Assembly: GCF_949987535.1 (NCBI RefSeq)
Contig: NC_080075.1
Location: forward strand, 40,174,269-40,238,268
Reading direction: 5' to 3'
DNA: 64,000 bases
Source of the DNA: Balaenoptera acutorostrata
Lineage: Eukaryota > Chordata > Mammalia > Artiodactyla > Balaenopteridae
Below the pieces are notes generated by a model. The model saw nothing but the letters and a program-made list of their open reading frames with translations. It made no database searches and had not been told where the DNA came from. Of the stretch, positions 35,581 through 47,112 are shown one piece after another; positions within the stretch are counted from its first letter, which is position 1; the number at the start of each line of letters is the position of its first letter. The position numbers were made by a program, and so were the translations under genes.

Positions 35581-36355
35581 AGAGAGATGACAATAATTTC
35601 TTCTTTGAAAACCTGCCCTGCTCGTAACCCAGGAAGGCAAACGTCCTTTGTGCCATTTGACCCTGTCCCCTCACTCCCAACTGTACCTCCAGAACACAAC
35701 TGATTGAAGCAATTTATTACTCTTTCCTGGGGATCTGGAATTAGAACATGTACATTTAATTGTGGGAAGAACAACCAGAAGTCATGTAGACTAAGACCTA
35801 GGTCTTAGGCTATCATTTTGAGATGGTCATGATATGGCCATGTGCAAGTGAATGCATGAGCAGGAAAGTCAATTTATAACAAATGAGAAGAGAAAAGCAA
35901 ACATGCAGAGAAATGTCAACAAGACAGCTGGTTCCAGAGAACTGTTTCCTGGAGGCTGCCAGCAGTTGAATGAAATGAAATGCCTTTTAAGATATCAACT
36001 CTCCCTACCCTTTTACCTGAACCTTTTTGGGTGTCTTTCTGTTGTTATAACCAAACATTCCTTGATTGTAACAATGATTCAGAAACATTCATACACAAAG
36101 CTTTACAAAATAATTAAGGACTTGAAAACATGACACAATGAAGAAAGAAGCATACTCTTTCAAATTTCTTTTAAAATATCTGAGAACTGATGCTTTTTCA
36201 AATGTGAGAAGCATGATAGAAATGGCACTATTAAGTAGGTACTGTCCTCTATCCCATAGCAATCTGCAGTAAGGCACTCAAGCTGTGAAGCTTCCGCAGC
36301 TCAGAAGACACTTTTTATTCTTCTCTTACAGGATGTTAACGTCAAGATTTAATTT

Positions 36356-36493
36356 GAGGGAATACCCTGGCAGTCCAGTGGTTAGGACCCCACCCTTTCA
36401 CTGACAAGGGGCCAGATTCAATCCCTGGTTAGGGAACTAAGACACGTGGCATGGCCAAAATTAAAAATTTTTTTAAATAAAAAAAAATAAACA
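36356..36493 (+). repeat. Short, old CHR-1-like SINE
   Basis: A tRNA-like head with CCTGGCAGTCCAGTGGTTAG and GGGAACTAAGACACGTGGC, then an A-rich tail. It lacks the long CACAACTACTGAGCC body, so it is an older, short type. Confidence 0.8.
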
Positions 36494-36657
36494 GACCTAG
36501 GCTAAGGAGTGCCGCCTGGAGGGCACTACTAGAGTTGGAGGATCCTGTCAGAGGTCAAGAGGATGGAATTCTAGACAAGTCCTGAGGGAGTGCCATGGGC
36601 CAAGGTGGGATAACCTAAAATGAAATTGATAATTATTTTTTTAAAAAAGATTTAATT

Positions 36658-36846
36658 TAAAAATTATATATTTATTTACTTATTTGGTTGTGCCAGGTCT
36701 TAGTTGCGGCACGCGGGATCTTTAGCTGCGGCATGCAGGATCTTTTAGTTGCAGCATGAGGGATCTAGTTCCCTGACCAAGGATCAAATCCAGGCCCCCT
36801 GCATTGGGAGCGTGGAGTCTTAACCACTGGGCCACCAGGGAAGTTC
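36658..36846 (-). repeat. CHR-1-like SINE, antisense
   Basis: Reverse complement of an old short CHR copy (CCACTGGGCCACCAGGGAAG at its right end). TSD AAAGATTTAATTT (about 36645) / AGAGATTTAATTT (about 36850). Confidence 0.88.
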
Positions 36847-37068
36847 CAAAAGAGATTTAATTTGCGTATCTACTTATCTCCTCAATTTTTGTTCGATTTT
36901 ATTTTTTAAATCTCCTTAATCTTAGATTATTTTACTTTTTATCATTTGAGGATGCTTTATTATTTTATTATTTAATCTTTTACTTTCTGGTTTTAATTGG
37001 TTAACTCTATATTGATTATTCTTATCTTACACTATTGTCTTAATATTTTTGTATCTTTTCACAGTATT

Positions 37069-37690
37069 ATTAAAGTATTGTTGATTTACAATATTATATT
37101 AGGTTCAGATGTACAACATAGTGACTCAATATTTTTACAGATTATATTCTATTTAAAGTTATTATAAAATATTGGCTATGTCCCCTGTGGGGTACAATAT
37201 ATCCTTGTATCTTATTTTATACATAGTAGTCTGTACTTCTTAATCCTTTACTCGTGTCTTGTCCCTCCCCCATCCCTCTCCCCATTGGTAAACAGTAGTT
37301 TGTTCTCTATCTGTGAGTCTGTTTTGTTATATTCACTAGTTTGTTATATTTTTTAGATTCTACATAAAAGTGATATACAGTATTTGTCTTTGTCTGATTT
37401 ATTTCACTAAGCATAATACTCTCCAGGTCCATCCATACTGTTTTAAGTGGAAATTTGTCATTCTTTTCTATGGCTGAGTAATATTCCTTTGTTCATACAT
37501 ACCACTTCTTCTTTATCCATTCATCTACTGAATGTACACCTGGATTGCTTCCGTATCTTGACTACTGTAAATGATGCTGCTATGAACACTGTGGTGCATG
37601 TATCTTTTCAAATTAGTGTTTTCTTTGGGCATATACCCAGTAGTGAAACTGCTGGATCATACTGTAGATCTATTTTTAGATTTTTTTCCC
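37069..37690 (-). mobile_element. L1 3' fragment, antisense, about 620 bp
   Basis: Reverse complement of L1 3'UTR plus the ORF2 end (GTTGATTTACAATATTATAT; TATGGCTGAGTAATATTCC; GGGCATATACCCAGTAGTG). It stops near 37690 before an (ATTT)n run at 37698-37735. The sequence CAGTATTATTAA / CAGTATTGTTAA on the two sides may be its TSD. Confidence 0.85.
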
Positions 37691-37835
37691 CAGGTCTTTT
37701 TTTTTTATTTATTTATTTATTTATTTATTTAAAGCAGTTCAGTATTGTTAATTTTTTTTTAAAAATCTTATTGAAGTATAGTTGATTTACAATGTCATGT
37801 TAGCTTCAGGTGTACAGCACAGTGATTCAGTTGTA

Positions 37836-37877
37836 TATATATACATGTATGTGTATATATATATATGTATGTATGTG

Positions 37878-37923
<46 letters not shown>

Positions 37924-37924
37924 T
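37836..37924. repeat. (TA)n/(TATG)n microsatellite in L1 3'UTR
   Basis: Mixed TATG and TA repeats, including an uninterrupted TA run of about 32 nt near 37885-37916. Confidence 0.95.
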
Positions 37925-38633
37925 CTTTTTCAGATTCTTTTCCCTTACAGGTTATTACAAAATATTGAGTATAGTTCCCTGTGCTATACAGTAGGTCCTT
38001 GTTGGTTATCTAATTTATATATAGTAGTGTATATATGTTAATCCCAACCTCCTAATTTATCCCTCCCCATCCCCTTTCCCCTTCAGTAACCATAAGTTTG
38101 TTTTTTATGTCTGTGGGTCTGTTTCTGTTTTGTATATAAGTTCATTTGTATCATTTTTTTTTAGATTCCACATATAAGTGATATTACATGATATTTATCT
38201 TTTTCTGTCTGGCTTACCTCACCTTAGTTTGATAATCTCTAAGTCCATCCATGTTGCTGCAAATGGCATTATTTCATTCTTTTTTTATGGCCAAGCAGTA
38301 TTCCACTGTATATATATACCACAACTTCTTTATCCATTCATCTGTCAATGGACATTTAAGGTTGTTTCAATGTCTTGGCTATCGTAAATAGTGCTGCAAT
38401 GAACACTGAGGAGCATGTTATCTTTTCAAATTATAGTTTTCTCAGGATATATGCCCAGGAGTGGGATTGCAGGATCATATGGTAGCTCTATTTTTAGTGT
38501 TTTAAGAGAACTCCATACTGTTCTCTATAATGGTTGTACCAATTTACATTCCCAACAGTGTAGGAGGGTTCCTTTTTCCTTCATACCCTCTCTAGCATTT
38601 ATTATTTGTAAACTTTTTGATGATGGCCATTCT

Positions 38634-38979
38634 TTTTTTTTAATAAATTTATTTTATTTATTTATTTTTGGCTATGTTGGGTCTTCGTTGCTGCATGCAG
38701 GCTTTCTCTAGTTGCAGGCTTTCTCTTCCTTGTGATGTGCAGGCTTCTCATTGCAGTGGCTTCTCTTGTTGCGGCATGGGCTCTAGGTGCATGGGCTTCA
38801 GCAGTTGTGGCACACAGGCTAAGCAGTTGTGGCTCACGGGCTCTAGAGCGCAGGCTCAGTAGTTGTGGCACACAGGCTTAGTTACTCCGCAGCGTGTGGG
38901 ACCTTCCCAGACCAGGTCTCGAACCCATGTCCCCTGCATTGGCAGGCAGACTCCTAACCACTGCGCCACCAGGGAAGCC
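38634..38979 (-). repeat. CHR SINE, antisense, inside the L1
   Basis: Reverse complement of a CHR SINE with its tail at the left. TSD TGATGATGGCCATTCT (38618-38633) / TGATGATAACCATTCT (38980-38995), 14 of 16. Confidence 0.93.
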
Positions 38980-39109
38980 TGATGATAACCATTCTAATCC
39001 ATGTGAGGTGATATCTCATTGTAGTTTTGATTTGCATTTCTCTAATAATTAGTGATGCTGAGCATCTTTTCATGGCCGTCTGTACATCTTCTTTGGAGAA
39101 ACGTCTATT

Positions 39110-40790
39110 TAGATCTTCTGCCCATTTTTTGATTGGTTTGTTTTTGTTTCTGTTTTGTTTTTGATGTTGAGCTGTATGAGCTGTTTGTATATTTTGGAGA
39201 TTAATCCCTTGTCAGTTGCATCATTTGCAAATATTTTCTCCCACTCTATAGGCTGTCTTTTCATTTTGTTGATAGTGTCCTTTGCTGTGCAAAAGCTTTT
39301 AAGTTTAATTAGGTCCCATTTGTTTATATTTGTTTTTATTTTCAGTACTGTAGGAGATGAATCCAAAAAGATATTGCTGCAATTTATGTCAAAGAGTGTT
39401 CTGCCTATGTTTTCCTCTAGGAGTTTTATAGTATCTGGTCTTGCATTTACATCTTTAACCCATTTTGAGTTTATTTTTGTGTGTGGTGTTAAGAGTTTCA
39501 TTCTTTTACATGTAGCTGTCCAGTTTACCCAGCACCACTTATTGAAGAGACTGTCTTTTCTCCATTGTATATCCTTGTCTCCTTTGTTGTAGATTAATTG
39601 ACCATAAGTGCGTGGGTTTATTTCTAGGCTTTCTATCCTGTTCCATTGATCTATATGCCTGTTTTTGCACCAGTACCAAACAATTTTGATTACTGCAGCT
39701 TTATAGTATAGTCTGAAGTCAGAAAGCCCGTTCCTCCAGGTCAATTTTTCTTTCTCAAGATTGCTTTGGCTAGTTGGGGTCCTTTGTGTTTCCATACAAA
39801 TTTAAAATTTTCTTGTTCTAGTTCTGTGAAAAGATGCCATTGGTAATTTGATAGGGATTGCATTAATCTGTAGATTGCCTTGGGTAGTTTAGTCATTTTA
39901 ACAATATTGACTCTTCCAATCCAAGAACGCTGTATATCTTTCCATCTGTTTGTGTTGTCTTCAGTTTCTTTCATAAGTGTCTTACAGTTTTCCAAGTACA
40001 GGTCTTTTGCTTCCTTAGGTAGGTTTATTCCTAGGTATTTTATTCTTTTTGAAACGATGGTAAATGGGATTGTTTCCTTAATTTCTCTTTCTGATCTTTC
40101 ATTGTTAGTGTATAGAAATGCAACAGATTTCTGTGTACTGATTTTGTACCCTGCAACTTTACCAAATTCATTGATGAGCTCTAGTAGTTTTCTGGTAACA
40201 TCTTTAGGATTTTCTATGTATAGTATCATGTCATCTGCAAACAGTGACAGTTTTACTTCTTGTTTTCCAATTTGGATTCCTTCTATTTCTTTTTCTTCTC
40301 TGATTGTTGTGCCTAGGACTTCCAAAACTATGTTGAATAAAAGTGGTGAGAGTGGACATCCTTGTCTTGTTCCTGATTTTAGAGGAAATGCTTTCAGCTT
40401 TTAACCATTGAGTATGATGTTAGTTGTGGGTTTGTCATATACGGCCTTTATTATGTTGAGGTAGGTTCCCTCTATGCCCATTTTCTGGAGAGTTTTTATC
40501 ATAAATGGATGTTGAATTTTATCAAAAGCTTTTTCTGCATCTACTGAGATGATTGTATGGTGTTTATTCTTCAATTTGTTAATGTGGTGTATCATACTGA
40601 CTGATTTGTGGATACTGAAAAATCCCTGCATCCCTGGGATAAATCCCACTTGATCATAGTATATGGTCCTTTTAATGTATTGTTGGATTTAGTTTGCTAG
40701 TATTTTGTTGAGGATTTTTGTGTCTATGTTCATCAGTGATATCAGCCTGTAATTTTCTCTTTCTGTGGTATCTTTGTCTGGTTGTGGTAT
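39110..40790 (-). pseudogene. L1 ORF2, RT to C-terminus, from the inverted L1
   Basis: Minus-strand frames at 40649-40401, 40325-39741 and 39795-39109 together cover ORF2p from the RT domain onward: [15 protein letters not shown], an intact [12 protein letters not shown] catalytic box at about 40245, and the downstream [16 protein letters not shown] and [19 protein letters not shown]. The C-terminal part holds [15 protein letters not shown] and [15 protein letters not shown]. Reading is better preserved than in the antisense L1 at 17-25 kb. The N-terminal endonuclease is absent and the RT start is cut by the inversion joint, so it is non-functional. Confidence 0.85.
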
Positions 40791-40792
40791 CA

Positions 40793-41658
40793 CAACACTA
40801 TGAGACTAAAAATCAACTATAAGGAAAAAAAACTGCAAAAACACAAACACGTGGATGCTAAACAATATGCTACTAAACAACAAATGAATCACTGAAGAAA
40901 TCAAAGAAGAAAAAAAAATACCTAGAGACAAATGAAAATGAAAACACCATGATGCAAAACCTATGGGATGCAGCAAAAGCAGTTCTAAGAGGAAACTTTA
41001 TAGCAATACAAGCTTACCTCAGGAAACAAGAAAAATCTCAAATAAACAACCTAACCTTGCACCTAAAGCAACTAGAGAAAGAAGAACAAATAAAACCCAA
41101 AGTTAGTAGAAGGAAAGAAATCATAAAGGTCAGAGCAGAAATAAATGAAATAGGGGGCTTCCCTGGTGGCACAGTGGTTGAGAATCTGCCTGCCAATGCA
41201 GGGGGCACGGGTTCGAGCCCTGGTCTGGGAAGATCCCACATGCCGCGGAGTGACCAGGCCCATGAGCCACAATTGCTGAGCCTGCGAGTCTGGAGCCTGT
41301 GCTCCACAACAAGAGAGGCCGCGACAGTGAGAGGCCCGTGCACCGCGATGAAGAGTGGCCGCCGCTTGCCGCAACTAGAGAAAGCCCTCGCACAGAAATG
41401 AAGACCCAACACAGCCATAAATAAATAAATAAAATAAAAGAAATAAAAGAAATAGAGACTAAGAAAACAATAGAAAAGATCAAGGAAACTAAAAGCTGGT
41501 TCTTTGGAAAGATAAACAAAATTGATAAACCTTTAGCCAGACCTATCAAGGAAAAAAGGGAGAAGGCCCAAATCAACAAAATTAGAAATTATAAAGGAGA
41601 AGTTACAACTGACACCACAGAAATACAAAGGACCATAAGAGACTACTACAAGCAACTA
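40793..41658 (+). pseudogene. L1 ORF2 middle segment, inverted 5' part
   Basis: The sense-strand segment holds the ORF2 region between endonuclease and RT: INYKEKKLQKHK, then from 40949 the frame [20 protein letters not shown] and [24 protein letters not shown] at 41154-41439 cuts it, and the segment resumes with KAGSLEKINKIDK-type sequence to 41658. It is joined head to head with the rest of the same element. Confidence 0.82.
41154..41439 (+). repeat. CHR SINE, CpG-rich young variant, inside the L1
   Basis: Carries the variant body ACAAGAGAGGCCGCGACAGT and the GAAGAGTGGCCGCCGCTTGC block. TSD GAAATAAATGAAATAG (41138-41153) / GAAATAAAAGAAATAG (41440-41455). Confidence 0.94.
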
Positions 41659-41669
41659 TATTCTTAATA

Positions 41670-42115
41670 TTATTATTATTATTGAATCTGACAACTGCTG
41701 TTTAATTCTTATATTTAGGCCATTTATATTTAATATAAATATTAATATGTTTGGATTTAAAACTACCATTTTATTGTTTTCTGTTTGTCCCTCTGTTTTC
41801 ATTCCTGTTTTCCCCTTTCTTGACTTCTTCTAAATTATTTCAATAATTTTTAGTATTTCATTTTAATTTGTTTATTACATTTAGTTACTATATATTTGTT
41901 TATTATATCTCTATATATTTATTTTTTATACCTATAGAGTATTTTTAGTGGTTTCTCTAGGGATTAAAATAAACTGACTTAACTTTTCAATCTTCTTAGA
42001 ATCAGTGTTTTAACAATTCAAGTGGAAAGGAGAAACATTACCACCATACAGATGCCTTTACCCTCCCCCTTTATGTTTTAGTTTTTTCATATATTATATC
42101 AACTTATACTGAAAG
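41670..42115 (-). mobile_element. Ancient L1, 5' region near ORF1/ORF2, antisense
   Basis: ATATTTAGGCCATTTATATT, ATGTTTGGATTTAAAACTAC and GTATTTTTAGTGGTTTCTCT, then AGGGATTAAAATAAAC, are landmarks of old L1 upstream regions read in reverse complement. The copy is diverged. Confidence 0.7.
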
Positions 42116-43050
42116 TCCCATTTGATAGTCTTTTTTATTTCAACTGTCAGATATTTACTACAAAACTCATAAAAATAACAATTGTCTATTACACTACTCA
42201 ACAATTTACCATTCCAGTTGTTCACACAAATGAGCAGATAGGTAAATGATACATTTCAGTGGCACCAATCTCAATTTTGCCCTCAACTCTACCTAATAAC
42301 CCTTCTTGACTTCCCTGGTCAATTCTCTCCCATTCCTCACCACTTTCCTGAAACCTCCCATCTTGCTATTTCTACCCTTAATCAGAGCAAATGACCTTGC
42401 CTCCTAATCACTGATAAGGAACATCAGCCAAGAACTCCTCAAATTCTTGGTATCACTCTTATACTGACCTGTACTCATACCTATCTGTATCCGGGAACTG
42501 GATTAAAGGACTGACTGACCAAATAGCTGCCTGAATGCCAGACTACAAGAAGCACTATAAAATTACTGGAAGAAACTGATAATAAGAGACCATTTAGAGC
42601 AACTGCTTTATAACCAGGCAAATGTGCACTGGTCTCTAAACTACCAAAGTGGACAGCATTTGAGAGAAAAATTTTAAATACTTCTTGCCAGCACCAACCT
42701 ATCTCCATCAAATATTTTTACAAATTTTATCTATTTATTAGATTGTACAGTGCTACTAAAGGTTACACTACCAACCCCGATCCAGGTGGCTAACAGGCAC
42801 TTGAAACTGACAGAATCTCCAGAAAAATTGAAATTAAACCATGCATTGCATGGTGCTATTTGCCAGGAACAACTAATTTATTTTTTAACCTAAATTTGAA
42901 ACCTTTAATATACCTTTCTGTCTGGCTCAGAAAATAGCATAAGAAAACTGACTAAAGAACCAAAATATAGAAAAGTAAGAAGCATGCTGCCAACATGAAA
43001 ACCAGAAAAATAACTTTAAAATATATTTGGAACAAGACTTTCGCACTTTA
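42116..43050. other. Mostly unrecognised DNA
   Basis: No gene or young repeat. The pyrimidine-rich stretch at 42290-42380 may be an old LINE fragment, but this is not secure. Confidence 0.35.
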
Positions 43051-43051
43051 A

Positions 43052-43600
43052 TCATTTATTCAACAATATTATTGAGCACCAATTATGTGCCAGGTACTGA
43101 TCTGGGAAACAAGACAAACAAGGTCCCTGCTCTTGGGGATTTAAATTCTAGCAGAAGCAGATAATAAACAAATAAACCAAGATTAATATTAATATATAGT
43201 AGTAAATAATGTTTTTTAAAAGATAACATATAGTAATAAATGCTATTTTTTTTAAAAAAGATGATATGATAGAGAAGACTGGGCTGGAGAGGCTGCTAAT
43301 GTAGACTGAAAGTAAGGGAAGGCCACGATGAGGTACAAAAGACCCAAAGGATAAAAAGAAACCAAGCATGCAAACATAGGGTATAGGGGAGAACAGAGCA
43401 TTCTAAGCAGAGGGAATAGCAAGCTCCAAAACAGAAATAAGCTTGGTCTTTGAAGAAGAGAAAAAAATACTTCTCTGTGGCTGGAATATAATGAGCAAGG
43501 AAATAAATTATAGGAGATGATGGCAGAAAGGTAGGGAGAAGTTAGATCAAGTAGGGCTTTATGAGCCAATCTTTAATGAGTGTGAATAAATAAGGCTATC
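43052..43600 (-). repeat. L2 LINE, antisense
   Basis: TATTATTGAGCACCAATTAT, GTGCCAGGTACTGATCTGGG and AGGTCCCTGCTCTTGGGGAT match the reverse complement of the L2 3' end. The further L2-like stretch reaches GGGCTTTATGAGCCAATC. Confidence 0.8.
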
Positions 43601-43609
43601 TAGTTGCGA

Positions 43610-45560
43610 CAGGAAAACAACAAACTTTTTAAAAAATATTAAGCTATGTTCTGTGCAAGTGGTAAATGTTTTCTTACGAACATAATTGTATATATGTATT
43701 TTATGAGAAAGTCAGTATCTTCCTACCCCTCGATAAAATAAATATTGAACAAATATTTGAAGGGACGTCTGTTCAGATTTTTGCTTTCTACTTTCCTACA
43801 GTCATTATGGAATAGGAATCTCTTCTGCTGAGTTCTAGAGCTCATCTCTACCCACCAGAGTCTCTGATAGCTCATGTGCACAGTGTAAGAGAAAAGTGTC
43901 TCCTCTAGGTACACAATCCCTGCACCAGGGAATAAATTTAGCAGGCAAAGCACAAGATTTCACCCTCCTCACCTCTTGGCCCAGAATCCTTATGCATAAG
44001 CTCCTCAGACATCATACTCCATCCGTTAACCCCTCTCTTCTGTAATTTCAACTGCTCCCTCAAGCAAAGGACACATGTCAGAAACCGTTTAAAGTTCTGC
44101 CTTTCCTCTCAAGAAATGCTGAGCATCATTGTGTATTTGCCGTTATGTACTGCCAAAGCCTAACAGAGTGCTAAGGCTTTGAATATTTTATTAAATTAAA
44201 ATACATAATCAAAGTTACAATAGTTTAAAAGTTCTCATCCACTTATTAGAAACCACTTATCTTTATTTGGGTAGTTTTAAAACCATGTATATACCTAATT
44301 ATTTGTAATCCACACCCAACTTCCTATGGGTGTGAGATATATCACAGTTTGAGAATGAATTTTTGGATCATCTATAGTTCCAACTACCATATATCTGAAT
44401 CCTGGCATTACAGCTTATTATCCTGCCAAAAATAATGATGCAGAAACTGGCAGAGATGCTGATTTGTCTGTCAAGAAAATCTTTTTAAAATAATATAACA
44501 TTTTAAAATTTCCTAGTCAGCACTTAAAACTTTCAAATGTTTCTAGGCAGAATATGTTCCTTACCATGGACTATAATTTAGTAACAGCAAGTGGCTAAAT
44601 TTTTTTATTATGCCTTCACAACTGCCAAGCTATAAAAATTATTACAACTACATTTAATAGTCTAATATTAAAATTTCACATATGAGATGTATTCTCTTAT
44701 TTAGGAAATTCTGATTAATTTAAAAATAATTTGTCTTAATAATGCACAAATTTTGATACTTATACGAATTATTTGCTTTCCCTTCTGCTCCCAATCTAAA
44801 AAAAACAAAAAAACAAAAAAAACCCCCACAGATTGTAGGGGCCTGTAATAATTTTCAGCAAATAAAACTTTTTGACTTTAGTCATGCTTTGAGACTGTAT
44901 GAAGTAACCCCATAGCACAGAGAGAATTCGTGCTTCAAAAAATAAGCTTTCAGATAAAAATCACAGGTCATTTGCTCTGAACAAAGTGTTTTATCCAGCT
45001 CTTCTTCAGCCATTTGTACAACAAAATTGGCCCTTCTGTTGCATCACTGACTTGGTCATCTCATATTCTACAGATAAGTAGGAAATCCTCAATTACAAAA
45101 TACTTTTTTCTCTTAATAGTAATAGTAAAGACACTCCAATTTTGGAAAAACTAAACATTACCCATAATCCCACTACCTTAAAAACAAACAGCTTTTCCTT
45201 TTTAAGTATCCAATCACTTTATATAAAAGGCCATTTATATGAAAAGCAGGTACCTTAAGAGGAAGACTTTTTTTAAAAAAAATACAATTGAGTTATATAA
45301 CCAAAAGGGAAAAAGTCACATTCAAACCAAAAATAAGTCGGAAAATCAGTTCAGCATATCTTAGATGAAAAGATACAAATATAGTAAGACTCCATAATAT
45401 GAGTGATGGCCTTAACAGTGATTTAATTATATTTTGAAACAAATTATGAGCTGCAATATTAAGAGTTTTAACAATATTCAACTCTACCAAAAAACCTTTC
45501 AGATAATTTACAAATGAAATGATGTATCATCTTTCTATCACTGCATTTTGCTTCAAAATA
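43610..45560. other. Repeat-poor interval
   Basis: I see no SINE or young L1 here. TTTTATT near 44182 gives an AATAAA on the minus strand, noted with the exon-like segment at 45859-45942. Confidence 0.4.
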
Positions 45561-45579
45561 ATCTTGGGAAAAGGGCAGT

Positions 45580-45710
45580 GAGTGAGAAGGAATATCTCCA
45601 TAACATGGCTGTCCATGTGTTAACTGTTAAAGCTGTATGATAAGTACACAAGGGTTCGCTGTATTTCTCCATTTTAGTTCATACCCAAAATTTTCCAAAA
45701 GGTAAAGGAA
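45580..45710 (+). mobile_element. Possible old L1 3' end
   Basis: ACAAGGGTTCGCTGTATTTC, then AAAATTTTCCAAAAGG, resembles the end of old L1 families. Weak. Confidence 0.35.
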
Positions 45711-45858
45711 AGAAAAAATTTACTAAAAAAAACTAAGAACAAGCTGAAACCAAAAAAATCAAATCTTGTCTTACATATATGTTAATTCAGGAATCACCAC
45801 AGTGAAGTCACTCAATCAAAAATGGACTGACTGTACTGTCACTCAGATAAACCTGGAT

Positions 45859-45942
45859 CTAGCCACATTTACCAGGGCCACTGTCTGATGGCAATACACT
45901 AAGGGATTCTTCAAACCACTTGCTGCAGATGTCAGAAAACCT
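45859..45942 (-). other. Terminal-exon-like open segment, minus strand (speculative)
   Basis: On the minus strand, CTTCTTATTTCTTCAG (a good splice acceptor) is followed by 27 codons, RFSDICSKWFEESLSVLPSD then SGPGKCG, and TAG. Downstream on that strand is a 1.6-kb repeat-poor stretch with an AATAAA near 44182. I do not recognise the peptide and no upstream exon is identified, so this may be chance. Confidence 0.18.
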
Positions 45943-45959
45943 CTGAAGAAATAAGAAGA

Positions 45960-46545
45960 GCCCATTCATTCAATCATTCACTCAAGAAGTATTTACTAAG
46001 TACTTATTTTATACAAGGCCCTGTTCTAGGCACTGGGGTTGCATCAGTAAATAAAACAGATAAAAAGACCTATGGAGGTTACATTCTAATTGGGAGAGAA
46101 TGGGCAGATAATACATGGTACAAGTAAATTATATGGTAGGTTGGATGATAAGTGCTATGGAAAAAATAGAGCAAGATAAGAGAGTATCGAGGTAGGGGAG
46201 GTGGCAATTTTAAGTAGGGTGATCAGGGTGGGCCTTAATGAGATGACATTTGAGCAAAGACTTGCAGGAGAAAAGAAAGTGAGGTCTGTGAATATCTACA
46301 CAATATTTTATAATACAGAACAGCCAATGCAATGAGCCTGAGGCAGCTGTATGTCTGATGTATTTAAAAAAACAGCATGAATACCAGAGTGGCCAGAGCA
46401 TAATGATCAAAACAAATAACAACGACAAAAAATAGTAGAAGCAGAAGTTAGAGAGACAATAGGAGATAAGTGTAGGGTAGGGATCAAGTAGAGCTTTGTA
46501 GACCATTATAAAAACTGGCTTTACAAGGAGTGAAACAGAATACCA
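45960..46545 (-). repeat. L2 LINE, antisense
   Basis: ATTCAATCATTCACTCAAGA, CTGTTCTAGGCACTGGGGTT, GGATGATAAGTGCTATGGAA and GGTGGGCCTTAATGAGATG follow L2 in reverse complement. Confidence 0.83.
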
Positions 46546-46899
46546 AAATGAAGGATTTTCAACGAAGACTTTACACAATTAGTCTTTTTCTGATCCACTT
46601 TGACTCTGGGGTTCTAGTCCAGCTGTGACCCAAATGGTTGCTTTCTTGTTATCACCTCTGATCTGACAGTCAACTCCCTATCAAACGGTGACTGTTGTAG
46701 AGGGTCTCCAACCCATGTTTATTATTCCTAGAAAAGCTCTTCGTCCCTTAGTCATTGATAATTCCCTACTTAGGAATGGGATACAGGGTCAGCTCCAAAA
46801 GACGACCTACTCAGTTATAAAAATCTGTTTCTTCTAACAGGTAGAAATAATTTACGTTAACATTGTTTTTTAGATTATGCAAAATGGCAAAATAACTGG

Positions 46900-47112
46900 T
46901 TCAGTATCAGATTAACTATGATTAAAATCTAAGTTCAAGTACTTAATACCTGAATGATCTTGGACAAGTTATTTAATTTCTCTTGGTCTCAATTCTTATA
47001 ATTTGTAAAAGGAAAATAAAATATATAAACTTATGTGAGGATTAAGTAAATTAAAAGAATCTATCCCAGTGCCTAGATCATAATAGGCATTTAATAAATG
47101 TTACATCCATTA
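46900..47112 (+). repeat. MIR SINE
   Basis: GATCTTGGACAAGTTATTTA, CTTATGTGAGGATTAAGTAA and CAGTGCCTAGATCATAATAG follow the MIR order. Confidence 0.78.

Larger units (their letters stand above)
37753..41658 (-). mobile_element. 5'-inverted (twin-primed) LINE-1 with two SINEs inside
   Basis: From poly-T at 37753 to about 40791 the L1 is antisense: 3'UTR and ORF2 back to the GATACCACAACCAGACAAAG block. At about 40791-40793 it flips. From there to 41658 the ORF2 sequence is in sense, running from CACTATGAGACTAAAAATCA to GACTACTACAAGCAACTAT. Compared with the L1 at 4.6-9.8 kb, the inverted part equals 6410-6975 and the other part starts at about 7290, so about 300 bp is lost at the joint. Flanks TATTGTTAAT (37743-37752) and TATTCTTAAT (41659-41668) are the likely TSD. 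Confidence 0.88.

Noticed and set aside
37698..37735. ATTT repeat as possible SINE tail
   Set aside because: No SINE body is attached on either side; treated as a simple repeat between two L1 insertions.
39155..39592. 145-codon open frame on +
   Set aside because: It is the shadow strand of L1 ORF2, which is coded on the minus strand here.
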